Made by a program: the position numbers and the translations under genes. DNA of 64,000 nt from positions 21,886,001 to 21,950,000 of the forward strand of contig JAFFJZ010000003.1 in the NCBI GenBank assembly GCA_018340375.1, in the 5' to 3' direction. Source of the DNA: Gonatopus flavifemur (lineage: Eukaryota > Arthropoda > Insecta > Hymenoptera > Dryinidae). Shown here piece by piece: positions 33,640 to 45,051 of this stretch. Each line of letters opens with the position of its first letter. Within the stretch, counting starts at the first letter, position 1. A model generated the notes under the pieces. It was not told where the DNA came from and did not search any database. It saw only the letters and a program-made list of their open reading frames with translations.

Positions 33640-33870
33640 GTACGAAAAATGAAGGAAGTGATTGGCGGAAGGGCGGTTTTGCCTTGTTCGGTTGAGAAGG
33701 AGGGCCTAAAAAGATAGAATAGAAGGGCGTGAGTGAAGGGTAAGAAGGGCAAGAGGAAAAGAGGGCGCCCCTGGTGTTGCTGACCCGTCGACCGCTGTAA
33801 CCTTGCTTGCTGTCCCGACGCTTCACATCCAAACGATCTTCTAGTGTATATTTGTAAGGCTTACGTCTGG
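33640..33870. other. GC-richer, purine-skewed tract
   Basis: The + strand is rich in GGGC/GAAGGG, including CAAGAGGAAAAGAGGGCG. The minus strand has a 79-codon frame, but I recognise no domain. It might be a fragment of a retroelement or an exon; nothing confirms either. The rest of 33870-34659 is featureless. Confidence 0.25.
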
Positions 33871-34659
33871 ACATCTATATGCGAATTTGAATCAGTTCTC
33901 GCTCAGTAACTTGTATTGGAAATATACTCACATTCTTATGTATATTCGAAGTTCGTTAAATAAAAATCGAAACAAATCTAAAATCTCATAAAAATTTTAT
34001 CACAAACCGTTATATTCTTTGATTGTGAAATAAATATTTTTCTCACCACTGTTAGGAATTATTTTCCTTTGTCAAAGTCGATTCATTCCCAATTCTTCTC
34101 TTTTACGACTGTTCAATAGACATTTCCTATTTATGTGGCCACGTTATGATTGAACATATGGTACGTTGGTCTATTAACCTGAATTGAACGATTTAAACTG
34201 TTCTCCCAAAATCCAAAACAGAAAAAAGTACTGAAACATAGTGCATTGTAAGTAATAAAGGGAGTTTTTCCTCACTTCGGTGGCTGATTCCATCCCTTGA
34301 TTGTTGGGAAATTGTTTTTTTCATAAAAGAAATAGGGGATTTTTGCTACTTCAAAGAGCTATCCTGCCTTATAATATAAAATCTTCTACAAGTGAAAAAC
34401 GTGCACTGAATCATAGTGAAGGGTTCCCCATCCATGAAAGAACTTTGCTGCTACCATTTTTTAGGAGAAAATTTCACCACTGATTCAACCAGTCGGAATT
34501 CCACGGATTCCCAGTACTTTTTACTGATTCAGATTCACAGGGTTTTTATTTCGTCCGTGATTTTCAATAAACAGGACAAGAATAGTATTTGTTTTAGTTT
34601 GATTTTATCCTCCAGTCAGACAAGAACAAATCTAATTTATTATAATAAGCTTCCGATTA

Positions 34660-34895
34660 CACGGAGAGAAATGATGTTTCAAATATTACTCAATTTTGTA
34701 GTGAAGTAGTGCGGTTAAGTTAAATAATATAATATTTACAACTGAATGTAGTAAAAATGCATGTCTTATGATGTGGAGTTGCAACAAATCGCATGAAATT
34801 TTACTACATTCAGTTGTAAATATTATACTATTTAACTCAACTGCACTACTTCACTATAAAATTGAGTAATATTCGGAACATCATTTTTCTCCGTG
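34660..34895. mobile_element. CACGG-type MITE, TA duplication
   Basis: CACGGAGAGAAATGATGTTT pairs with the right end ...TCATTTTTCTCCGTG. TA flanks both ends (34658-34659, 34896-34897). The arms of about 100 bases (GTAGTGAAGTAGTGC, TTTACAACTGAATGTAGTAA) are close complements. The region 34896-36350 shows no other element. Confidence 0.85.
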
Positions 34896-36350
34896 TAGGA
34901 ATGAATTTAATTCAAAATAAATTCTGTTTTCTAAAGACTCCAGAAGATTTCATTTGAGTGTGTTTTTATCAGATCGAGGGATGAAATTAGATTAGAATAA
35001 AGACTGCTCTGATCTCGTTTGTTAGGAATTGCGGATAAACGCAATGAATTTCCAGTAATCCTTTTATGAAACCCCCAACACTTTGATATCACAAATTGAA
35101 CATATTTTATTCCATACAGAAAGAATCGATTTGATTTCCTTTTCCACGTGAACACAGTAGAAACATATGAAAATCCAAAACCTATTCTTGCATATCTCGA
35201 TTTGTTATTCTGGGTAATATTTTTCGGAGAGTTTTTTTAATTTGTTTATCTTAATCATCATATTCCGCTTTCCTATCTCATTGTTTTATCCGTCACATTG
35301 TGACATCATTGAATCAGATCCGTGAGGGGAATATCACGTAACAAGTAGAAAGGATTATTGTCCTTTACATCGGTATTCGAGGTTGATACACATGAAAAAC
35401 GTACAAGCAGAGGTATAATCTTTTGAATCGTGCATCCAGGAGCCAGACAGATAGACTGTGATGAAAGAGGGTAACCCAGACACCCCTTCTACTCCCTTAG
35501 TGAGCGAGCAGACATCTCTTTGGATAACAATAGCAGGATCATTAACGACGGTGGAAACAGTTGTATTTTCTTCTAATTTTCAATAAATGCGGACTACAAT
35601 CAAACAAGAATGTTGGTAACTCGGCAGTGTTTCGAAACTCATGTTTTTATTTCTCTGTACCTTTGATGTCTCCTTCCTTATTTTAAATATAATCATTATA
35701 GCGTGACTCTTGTCGATTCTATGAGGTTTGTGCATTGTGAGATGCAATTCTTCGCATCATTATGATTCTTTAAATTATTTTTTTCATTTTCCATTAGTCG
35801 TAGGTCCCCTGATTGGGAATTCTTTCTTTGATTATTATGGAGAGGAAGCTTTTTTCAACGTATCAATAATGATCGAAGTCGCTGATGGATTTTCAAAGAT
35901 ATGCGTTTCTTGGAGTTCTGATTCGTGCGTTTTCTCTGGGGTTGTCAAATGTTGCATTTTTTTCTCGTAGAAAGATAGAGATGTGGACATTTATTGAAAT
36001 TAATTGTGAATTCATTGAGGGGAGGTTCTCATCGAGCGAATTTCGAAATAAAGTGATTTTCTGGAATTTTTTTTTCCTCAAAAGGAAGTACATCAAGAAT
36101 TCGAGTTATTTGGAACTCATTGAATGGGTCTTAAAGTACATGAACGAAATTTTCTCAAGTTGAAGGATTCGTATCCCGAAACCCGAAACGATTGGTTGCC
36201 AAGCCTCGGTCATACTTTATCTACATTGCGCCATGTGCCATTGCGTCAATCGTGAATTTCTGTATGGGATTTTGTGTCTAAGAGATATCTTTTAATCAAG
36301 GTTTATCTAAAAATTTTTATTGGGATTCAATGCAATTGGATAGCCACCCT

Positions 36351-36458
36351 CCCAGCAGACACGACTGCTGATGTTTCAAAGGGCCAGTGACGGCTCTTCA
36401 ACGGCATTGCCGGACCATCAGCGGCCCATTGAAACGTCAGTAATTATTGTTTGTAAGG
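36351..36458. mobile_element. CCCAGCA-type MITE, CT duplication
   Basis: CCCAGCAGACACGACTGCTG at the left and TTATTGTTTGTAAGG at the right match, inverted, 40639-40751. GGCCAGTGACGGC / GCCGGACCATCAGCGGCCC give inner symmetry. CT lies outside both ends. It directly abuts the next element. Confidence 0.65.
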
Positions 36459-36586
36459 CTGTTACAAATAATCCATAAAATCTCATTGACGAATGGGAAA
36501 ATGAATAGGTTTCAATGAAATTCAATGACATTCAATCAGAAATTTCACCATTCGTAATAGGATTCAATAGAATATTTTCACCTGGG
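36459..36586. mobile_element. CCTGTTAC...CCTGGG MITE, copy 2
   Basis: CTGTTACAAATAATCC to ATATTTTCACCTGGG matches 20206-20336 in the same orientation and 55102-55232 inverted. It sits head-to-tail against 36351-36458 with no spacer. Confidence 0.7.
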
Positions 36587-36694
36587 CGGGGCGTCGGTTA
36601 TCACTGCTAAATAGAATATTAACAACGTATTACTGACATGATCGAATGATAATTTCACTTACGCAGTACACAAATTGGATAGACAATGCTCGTT

Positions 36695-37723
36695 CCCAGG
36701 TAAGTGATACCAAGACTGATGATTGGACCATGACTGGCGTCAAGCTTGGTATGCCAATGCTACTCTCTGAAATCTTTGGAGTGAGATTTCACTCTTTAGC
36801 CAGTCAGAAGTGAGCCAGTCGAATTTTCGAGTGAGATTTCCACTCTTTTAGAGTGATATTCTAAGTTTGAGGTTAGAAATTCACAACCACTCCGATGTTA
36901 GAGTGAATTTTTCACTCCAAAAGAGTGAGAGGTCACTCGAAACGAGTGAAAATTCCACTCGAAGCGGATAGGCTCACTTCTGACACTTAGTGGAGTGAAA
37001 CGTGCGATTTTTCACTCTTCCAGATTTAGAGAGTAGGACCGAGCCTATTTTGCCGTGTTCGATTCAATTTCCGTTAACCAAGTCTCGACTGATGCTTGGC
37101 CCGTCGCAGCTAACCAACCCTTAACAGCACCTCAAACATTAATGCTAAGACTAAGCATATTTCGCTGCGTTTGATTTATTTCTCGTCAACCAAGCTTTAA
37201 TCGACACTTGGCTCGTCGTAAGCCTAGATACAGCCACATGACGTGGACTTGGAATTTATTCGCATTTCAGAAACTTGAAAGAGTCAGTCCAAATACAGGT
37301 ATCCCCTCAATGTCCTTCCAAATAGTACAAGAGTCCTAAAAGACTTGTTTATGAATCCATTTCATTAATTCTGAACTCTTTTAGAACTCTTGTGCTATCT
37401 AGACCAAAGTGATTGTGTCGAGATCCAATATTCCGACATTTCATGCGTCGGAATATATATTATATTCAATCAAGCTTGGATGCCAATAATTAAACTATCC
37501 TATTTGTTTAGGTTGATCGTATATCAATAATGGCACTAATATCGATTCAAAACAAAACCAATATTGAATCTTGATATTGAACCAAGCTTGGATGCCAAGC
37601 GTTGAACATTGTTACCATCCCAAACATTAATCTAATTTGGTTCCAATGTTGGTAACCATGCCAGGCCCAATGTTGACTCAGCATTGGCTCAAGCTTGGTA
37701 CATTTGTTAACGCATACCTTGGT
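36695..37723. mobile_element. CCAAGCTTGG-word element (boundaries approximate)
   Basis: Repeated words CAAGCTTGGTATGCCAA, AACCAAGCTT, GACACTTGGC and TTGGTAACCATGCCA occur through about 1 kb, interrupted by the element at 36763-37033. CCCAGGTAAG and CATACCTTGG are candidate ends. A related element is at 39623-40378. A hairpin TATTCCGAC...GTCGGAATA lies near 37430-37457. Confidence 0.4.
36763..37033. mobile_element. GAGTGA-word MITE, TA duplication (nested)
   Basis: CTCTCTGAAATCTTTGGAGT mirrors ACTCTTCCAGATTTAGAGAG, with TA outside both (36761-36762, 37034-37035). GAGTGAAATTTCACTC-like words occur about ten times. It interrupts the CCAAGCTTGG-word element. Confidence 0.75.
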
Positions 37724-37843
37724 TTTTGTGAAGAAATCGAATCGTTCCGGATCTTGTTGGGTTATACGTGCAACACATTAGAACATGTAATTCCCATAAA
37801 ACTTCTGACGTAATCCAAAATTATCGCACTTCATACAAAACAA

Positions 37844-38078
37844 CACTGAAAAAAAATTGATTCCAGTCAAATAAATATTTATTTGTCCTGTACCAAAGAA
37901 ATATTTATTAGAATTAACAAAATATTCTCTATTGGAATCAAATAAACGATTAAAACCATCTATTTAATTCAAATAAATTATTTCGGTTCCAAAGAATATT
38001 TTGTTAATTCTAATAAATATTTCTTTGGTACAGGACAAATAAATATTTATTTGACTGGAATAAATTTTTTTTTCAGTC
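37844..38078. mobile_element. AAATATTTATTT-word MITE
   Basis: CACTGAAAAAAAATTGATTC mirrors GAATAAATTTTTTTTTCAGTC. The arms of about 100 bases are near-perfect complements (CAAATAAATATTTATTTGTC, TACCAAAGAAATATTTATTA). TA duplication is not preserved. Confidence 0.8.
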
Positions 38079-38172
38079 AATGCTTCATGAAGGTTTTGGA
38101 AATGGTTCAAAATTAGCTCACATAGAGCATGATGACAAATAGAATATCCCTCATGGAGGATTTTCGCTGCTA

Positions 38173-38454
38173 CACGAAAAACCGCCTCATGTAAATTCTA
38201 CATCGGTTGTTGTTAATTTAACATAACTGGTGACATAAATACAATTGGAGTGAAATTTATATTGGAACCAATGCTATATTCACATTGTTGTCAAAGGAAA
38301 TGGGAGTAGCATCCTGTGTTGTGTAATAAATAAATATATAAAAATAGTGGCCGATATGAAACCAACGAGGTCGATACAACCCACAGTTACCTTAATAACA
38401 ATGTAAATTTGACAGGGCTGCGTAGTAAGTTCAACATGGCCATTTTTTTCCGTG
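38173..38454. mobile_element. CACG-type MITE, TA duplication
   Basis: CACGAAAAACCGCC and CATGGCCATTTTTTTCCGTG are flanked by TA (38171-38172, 38455-38456). Only the outer 40 bases or so are clearly symmetrical. Confidence 0.6.
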
Positions 38455-38514
38455 TAGCATTTTATGGAGACAAATTTCACCATTATTTTTAAAGCGTTAT
38501 TCAAAACTGTAGTG

Positions 38515-38610
38515 TAAGACATCTTTTAGATATCTATCAGATATCTTTCAGACAATACTCGGAAAGATGTCTAATATAGATATCTAAGAGATGTCTTATG
38601 TGTGACACTT
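38515..38610. repeat. AGATATCT-word block
   Basis: TTTTAGATATCTATCAGATA, TCTAATATAGATATCTAAGA and related words recur in less than 100 bases, matching the style of 53290-53520 and 54200-54447. The region 38611-39300 is otherwise unremarkable. Confidence 0.5.
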
Positions 38611-39622
38611 TTAGATAAGTTTTGAATATTATGTTCGATGGATAATATTAAATCTGACGACAGGAATCACAGTGTATCAGTTGTATTCAAATGAACTAAA
38701 ACACCTTCGTAATGGAATGAACTCGAAGTTGTTTTTGTTCCCATGATGAGTTATCGATTTCACGGTCAAAGAGAGCGAAGAGATCAATGATGATTATATT
38801 CACTCTCGATTCAACGTTGCGCGTTATATTCATTATCCGTAATGATAAAAAAAAAACCAATCTCTTTCTCTCAACGTAATTTTTCACTTTCCATCAATAT
38901 GAATTGATCGTTGATTTTGTTTTCACTTGTCGAAAAATGAAATGGATTATATCATCATATCTCTTGTATGTGGGTGCTAAAATACTTTGTCAAGCAGTAG
39001 ACAGCGTTCCTCGCGCCGTTTCATCTACGGTAGGGTAGGGTTCTAGAAAGCGGCTAGAGAGTCTGGATGGAAGGAGAACAAACTGATGGAGGGAGTGTCT
39101 GGGTCAATTCCCCCGTCTGGAGGTTCCCAAACCCAAACAGATTTCCCGCCTTTTCAAGGTTCACGAATCGACGTTAAATCATCACGAACAAACTTCAGTT
39201 TCATTAGTTTTCAAGTTATTTTTATAACTCGAGTATGTTGAATCATCTTTTTTTCCTTCTACATGGAATCGTTGTTAGTCACTGTGAATGATTTTCAAAC
39301 TCATTGTACATCGACTTACATCGGTTTTCTCGTAAGTTTTTCAATGACATGAGAATTTTCAAAAGTTCGTTGAGAGGGGGAAGTACAAGCAAATCTGTCT
39401 TTTTTTCAGAATTTATTACAGTTCGTTGGTTGAAAATAAGATAACGAAATAAAGCACACTTTAACATATACGTTCAAAACTGTCTTTACAATTTTTTTGG
39501 GACAAAAATATTTCAACATGGCGGAGCTACGAGTTGATACCTCGTTTTTGTGCCGTACAGCCTATACAGGTCTCAATTTTATATAAAATCAAAAAATCAA
39601 AATTCTATCGTTAAAGTATATC

Positions 39623-40378
39623 CCCATGTGTGTATGGAGCAATGGCCCAATGATGGACCAAGCCTGGCACAAGATCTGCCGAGACTTGTCTTGAACAATT
39701 TACCAAACTTGGCCCAGCTTGGGAATGATAAGATCAGGACAAGCTTGGGCCAGTTGTTTTGCCAGGCCCGGTTCAATTCATTTACCAAGTATCGACCAAT
39801 GCTTCTTTGATCGCAGATGTGGATGGAAAAAGTAATTGATTCATATTTCAGTTCATGACTCTCTCCCTCAGGATACCGTACACGAATTGTCTTAAAACGG
39901 GGAAAAAAATGTGACAAGACTGAGACAAGCTTGTACGATCATTGGAGAATTTGCGTTCTTTGATATTTCAATCAATTTTGATTCTATTGTTGAATTATGC
40001 TCGAACTAAACTAATAAGATCTTACTGAAATACCATGAAGTATCCTATTACCAGTAAGTGAAGTTCTATCCTTAATGAGATCAATAAAATCTAGCTTGGG
40101 GTATAAAACTAGTGTGTAGGATTAATTATGGCAGGAAGATCGGGCCAGCTCTGGCCCGAATGCTCGATTTTTACACTTGTGCCAAGCTTGTACCAAATGT
40201 AGTGTGACCATTTAAAAAATATTAACAAATGTACCATGACTGACTATCCATCGGGAACAACGACACAATCATGGAACAATATTGGGCCAATTGTCCTTCA
40301 CGGAGGTTTGTTTCTGACATATGTGCCAACCTTGGAACAAGCTTCGGTTTTTTTAAGTCTTGGCAATACCTGCATGGG
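39623..40378. mobile_element. CCAAGCTTGG-word MITE, TC duplication (nested)
   Basis: CCCATGTGTGTATGG and ATACCTGCATGGG are the ends, with TC outside both (39621-39622, 40379-40380). The interior repeats GGCCCAAG/CAAGCTTGGG words. The opposite arm of the host palindrome shows the uninterrupted sequence. Confidence 0.6.
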
Positions 40379-40638
40379 TCAAAACGTACAGCTTGACGGA
40401 GAGAAAAACGAAAAATAAGATGTATTTACATTGCTTTTTTCAATTTTTAGATTTAAAACAAAAGTGTGTGTTTTCAAAATGTTTCTGAATTTTCAATTTT
40501 TCATTTCCATTTGTTTCGACTCCGTCAAGTTGTGCGTTTTCACATATTCTGACGATAGAATTTTGGTTTTTGGATTCTAGAAAAAATCGAGGCATGTAGG
40601 CTGCAAGGCGCAAAAACGAGGGACCAACTTCTAGCAGT

Positions 40639-40751
40639 CCCTACAAACAATGATTACTGGCGTTTTAATGGGTCGTTGATGGTCCTGCGATGCCGGCGAA
40701 GGGCGGTCAATGGTCCTTTGAATAGCCTGCATTCAATTCGTGTGTGCTGGG
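40639..40751. mobile_element. CCCAGCA-type MITE, GT duplication (nested, inverted)
   Basis: CCCTACAAACAATGATTACT to CGTGTGTGCTGGG is the reverse complement of the 36351-36458 family. GT lies outside both ends. It splits the right arm of the 39300-40980 palindrome. Confidence 0.7.
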
Positions 40752-41344
40752 GTTGTAGCTCCATGATTTTGAAATATTTTTGTCTCAACAAAATTAATAG
40801 TTTGAAGCGTAATTTTGAAGATGTGTGTCATTTCATTAATGGATTCTCAGCCAATTTTTCGGAATACATCCTTAAGAAAAACGTTAGATACGTTTAAATG
40901 CATTTACCCCCTTAAAAGTCTCATACATTCACCAAAAGCATCGCATCCTTGAGTTACTATGAGTTGCTCTTGTCATTTCGAGACTTATCGCAAGTACACG
41001 AGGAGATTTCAAGGCTTTGGAACTTTTTATCAACTTTTTACAATGTAATCACTCTTCTTATCACTTTAATTCATCTCATCAGTCTACTGTTGAAAATCTG
41101 GCAGATGTTTGCTGGATTTTTTCGAAATGCATTGCGTAGATTATTTTTCATCAATGTTTTGCAGACTTTGTCGAATGTTTCCCTCATCTGTAAATCTATA
41201 AACAACGTGTAAAGTGAGTTTTTAAATATTTCCATGTGACACGAATGTATGAAACGCGATAGTTTAGTACAACGCGATAAAGTTTGGCTTCGCTGTCAAA
41301 AATTTTCATGGGAAACTTCAAATACATGTATGTGAAGTAATTAA

Positions 41345-42051
41345 CCCCTGGTGAAAGGGAAGCGTAAGAATTTTGTTATTGTAACACGCTTTCTATCCAC
41401 TCTCCAATTACGCTTCCGTGTGTAAAGCCTGATTTCTATGAAATTGGTGTTTCTTCTACTCTTAATGTCCCACTTGACGCTCGGTATACGCTTAAAATCC
41501 ATGTTCCAAATACTTTCAAACTACACGGAGAAAAATGCAGCTCGAAAGGATAGTAATCTTTGCTAGAAAATTGGAGAATATTTCTTAAAATCTAAGAATT
41601 TTTCTTAAGTTCGTAATAAACATGAAACGGTTCAGATTTCTCTTGAATATTGCTCGAAAAACAATGAAAAATTATCAAAACAAATGGTAAAAACGAATAT
41701 GAAGTTTCCAAAAGTCGCGAATGAAATTTTACAAAGTGAATAACAAAATTCTGTAATTTGAAAATAAGATTCCAAAATTTTGTTATTCACTTTGTAAAAT
41801 TTCATTCGCGACTTTTGGAAACTTCATATTCGTTTTTATCATTTGTTAAGTATTGATAATTTTTCATTGTTTTTCGAGCAATATTCAAGAGAAATCTGAA
41901 CCGTTTCATATCTATTACAAACTTAAGAAAAATTCTTAGATTTTAAGAAATATTCTCCAATTTTCTAGCAAAGATTACTATCCTTTCGAGCTGCGTTCTT
42001 CTCCGTGTACGTTTCTGACACTTCCTAATACACGCTTCCCTTTCACCAGGG
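41345..42051. mobile_element. Middle of three nested MITEs
   Basis: CCCCTGGTGAAAGGGAAGCG mirrors CGCTTCCCTTTCACCAGGG. AA (or AAC) is duplicated at the ends when compared with the uninterrupted 2913 family. It contains the third element. Confidence 0.75.
41524..42007. mobile_element. Innermost nested MITE, near-perfect palindrome, TA duplication
   Basis: CACGGAGAAAAATGCAGCTC mirrors GAGCTGCGTTCTTCTCCGTG, with TA outside both (41522-41523, 42008-42009). The arms of about 230 bases differ by only a few bases (AAGTTTCCAAAAGTCGCGAA, ACATGAAACGGTTCAG). The high arm identity implies a young insertion. Confidence 0.85.
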
Positions 42052-42557
42052 AACATATACATGGGAAGGAAATTTTCCATAAATATTGCGAAAAATCTTA
42101 TAAATTCACAGTAAAAATAAAAAAACACAGTAATTTTTTCCCGTACAAGTATGGGAAATTTTCTTTACATACATGTAGAAAAATTCCAAACATTTTTTAC
42201 GGTGTTCATATTTTTTTTCCTCACAAAATTGTAATTTTTCTCTAACCTCAAAGCATTCAATCGTTATTCCTCCAACTTGATTCTTTTCTCATTCTTTCAA
42301 TAGAATTCTAGTCAAATATGAAACCACAAGAACAATTATATCATTGACTTTTTATTTCACTAATGAGAAGTAAGAAGATTTCTAAAATATTCTGATGAAT
42401 AATTTCAACGAGAATCACGTTTAGCATTCTGAATGATCACAGAAAATATTGTAGAAAATGAAAAATCTTGAAGAAAGTGGAAATTACAATAACGACAATA
42501 ATTTATAGTTAATAAAATTCATGGCATGTTTCTTTGTAGTGAAAATGAGTTGAGGAG

Positions 42558-42640
42558 AGTGCATAAAACTGGCACAATTGGTTCAGTGGGGCGGTGCCCC
42601 TGTGCGGCCTTGGCTCAGGACACTGAACCCCCGATGCACT
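42558..42640. other. GC-rich multi-stem hairpin
   Basis: Three nested or adjacent stems occur in 83 bases: AGTGCAT with ATGCACT (outer), GGTTCAGTG (42580) with CACTGAACC (42621), and GGGGC-GGT-GCCCC (42588-42600). It stands out in AT-rich surroundings. It could be a structured RNA or a relic; no Pol III terminator or known family is recognised. Confidence 0.4.
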
Positions 42641-43173
42641 ATATGCATACACGCCGGCTATACAATGTGTTGGGGTAATGCGAAACGCAACGCACAGCGC
42701 ATCTCACAACCTAACGTTGCATCTATATACGTGCTGTAGATGCACAGGCATAATATTACGTCCACACTCACGTTCTTGATCGTTGCTTTTGGTTGAAAAG
42801 AGAAGCAACTTGGTTGACCATTGGCGACTGGTAATAGCCAAGGCAATGGCAAAGATGGGTACGTGACGACTAAAGCCTCATATACGTTGTATGTAACGTT
42901 CGCGCATTGTATGCCCCCATGTACAAATGTATACAGAAGATACGTAGGATGCAAATCAACGAAAACGACAACGACGACCAAAAGCGCTCATCGATGCGTG
43001 AGTCTGTTTTTTCTCACAGCGATTCTCAAACGTTTCAAAATAAATCTAAGTGTTTCGAACTTCATATCTATTCTCGTTCGTTAGATTCCTCCACAGGGAT
43101 GCAAATATTTATTCTCTATGAAATAAAATCCAACACATCTGTCGCGATAGTAATTTCGTGTAATATTCGACTA

Positions 43174-43211
43174 AAGAGGACCGAGGACCGTGGACCGAGG
43201 ACCGAGTACCG
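43174..43211. repeat. GAGGACC short tandem repeat
   Basis: Five diverged copies of a 7-base unit (GAGGACC / GTGGACC / GAGTACC) lie in 38 bases. Confidence 0.7.
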
Positions 43212-43239
43212 ATTTTATAATTCAAATAATAGAAACATT

Positions 43240-43446
43240 CCCAAGTAGCAGAAGAGGTTAGAAATGCTAAGAGCGAGTTGGAAAAGCCTACGAACATGCG
43301 TAGAACCTCCAAATGAGACAGTTTCGAATTCTATGCACCTCCATAGAATATCTTAACGAATTTATCCAAAATAGTCTCATTCGCACATCCCTTTCACATT
43401 CATAGAGTCACCATAGCATATTTGAGAAGTTCTTGTGCTACTTGGG
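43240..43446. mobile_element. CCCAAGTAGCA MITE, TT duplication
   Basis: CCCAAGTAGCAGAAGAGGTT mirrors AGTTCTTGTGCTACTTGGG. TT lies outside both ends (43238-43239, 43447-43448). ACATGCGTAGAACCTCC / CACCTCCATAGAATATC mark a loosely symmetrical interior. Confidence 0.75.
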
Positions 43447-43499
43447 TTATCATCTCGATTATTTTGTTCACACAAACAACAGGAATCTGTCAAATTATC

Positions 43500-44000
43500 G
43501 TACAACGAGGTTATTGAATCGTCCCTTCCCCTCGACATATGCGTACACGCTCTTTTTTTTCGAATTTCTTCTTTTCTGGTATACGGGGGCAGCTGCTCGT
43601 CTTTGCTGTTGCATTGGCCATTGCACTCGGCGCTTCTCGAGGGCGGGCTACGCGGGTTGATGTACGCGGAATGCAGCAGCCGCAACAGCACATTCAAGCA
43701 GCCGAGGTTAACCGGGAATCGCCGAGCGATCGCTCCACACATACAAACGTTCACGCACGGAATAAGAGAGAAAAAAAGCGTGTTCTCTTCGCCGAGTTAG
43801 CTCACGCTTGAGCTCGAGTTCTCGTCGCTTTTGCTCGATGTCTTGGTGCAGTTGCAACGGTCATCGAGTTCGATGCACTCGCTCACCACACTCTCTCGCA
43901 TGCACGATTTTGTAGGAATGACTCAGCCGTAACCCGAAGTGATGTGCCATACGAGCAAACACGAGTGATACGACCTTGACCTGGCTGCTGCGCATAGGTG
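43500..44000. other. GC/CpG-rich island, possible promoter or exon
   Basis: CpG-rich sequence (GGGCGGGCTACGCGGG, GCCGAGCGATCGC) interrupts AT-rich DNA and leaves long open frames in several phases at once. One + strand frame from 43539 has a hydrophobic stretch like a signal peptide (LLVFAVALAIALGA), but no domain follows and other frames are just as long. I treat it as a non-coding or 5' island. The region 44000-45970 is otherwise ordinary except for entries listed. Confidence 0.35.
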
Positions 44001-44264
44001 TAACACACCTTCATGTGACTGCCTTCAAAATTTATCTCCTCGAATACTTTAGGTCTCAACTGTACTCCATTTCAAGAATAATTACGAGTACCAGATAAAT
44101 TATAGTGGATTCTTGTTATGAAGCTTCAATCAAAAGTAGACCACTCTTCTTCCCTTATTATGGGTATGCGTGATGCGGTGGATAAAACTTGTGAGAAAAT
44201 AATATCATCTCGTGATGGAGGGATAAGATGTTCGTTGTTTCCCTGAAGGGATTTTCAACGACTG

Positions 44265-44392
44265 CACGGAAATTGCTGAAAAATATTCGTAGGGAGTCTA
44301 CTAAAAATTCCTGAATGAATGAACCTATCAACTGTTAATATTTTGGTAGAATCGCTACGAATATTTTTAAGCGTTCCTGTTTTCCCCTCAAT
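44265..44392. mobile_element. Short foldback element
   Basis: GCTGAAAAATATTCGTAGGG mirrors GCTACGAATATTTTTAAGC, and AGTCTAC pairs with GTAGAAT. The ends are not sharply defined. Confidence 0.5.
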
Positions 44393-45026
44393 TAACAGTC
44401 ATTTTTCCAAACGTTGATAAATTCTTTCTAAATATTAATAGATCCGATAAATGATATTGTATATTCTGAAATCAATTGCATTGGACTGACATCTCCCCCA
44501 GTATCGAGCAGGTTTAAATTTCCACATAGGTCGTCTTCCACTCCTTTGTCACTAGAAAAATGAACACTTGAAGCGGTACCTGAGTATCGAGATATAGGAA
44601 TATCATAAATGTGAGGTCATTCACTCACAAACTCTTGGAGAAATATTGAATCCCTAATGAATTAGTTTCAATACAATCAGTGAACCTTCATAATCTTGAG
44701 GACATGAAAATAAAAAATTGAATAAAAATCAGTGCTCGTACACGATACTGGCGATGCAACCTTGATCTTAGACCCTTTTGCTGGCAAACTAATTTATATT
44801 CCATTCAGTAATGAATCTGCTTGAGATTATTATTGTATTGTGTCATTGACTGACTTATAAATCATGAAGTCGGCACAATAGCGAGTGTCGTTGCATGTTC
44901 TTTTCGCTCCCTTGGTCGCAAGATAAAGCTGTTGCAATTGTTGCCATGTCGTTGAATCCCTCAAAGTTTTCTCAAGGTAACAGTTCTTGAAAACAATAAT
45001 CCGGGTCTTTGCTCTACTCGCGCTGT

Positions 45027-45051
45027 CGTTGGTTGGTTGGTTGGTTGGTTG
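45027..45051. repeat. (GTTG)n microsatellite
   Basis: Six uninterrupted GTTG units. Confidence 0.85.

Larger units (their letters stand above)
39300..40980. mobile_element. Large palindromic element hosting two insertions
   Basis: The left arm (clear from about 39430 to 39615: ACAAAAATATTTCAACATGG, CCTCGTTTTTGTGCC, AAAATTCTATCG) is the reverse complement of 40545-40860. The symmetry fades outward toward 39300 and 40980. MITEs at 39623-40378 and 40639-40751 interrupt the arms. Subtracting them leaves roughly 0.8 kb. Confidence 0.65.
41292..42205. mobile_element. Outermost of three nested MITEs
   Basis: CGCTGTCAAAAATTTTCATG and CATTTTTTACGGTG are eroded CACTGTAAAA-type ends. GTGAAGTAATTAAC followed, after the insertion, by ACATATACATGGG corresponds to GTGAAGTAATTAACACATAC in 2913-3163. 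The interruption is 41345-42051. Confidence 0.65.

Noticed and set aside
33640..33870. Possible solo LTR or polypurine tract
   Set aside because: No TG...CA borders, no duplication and no second LTR were found.
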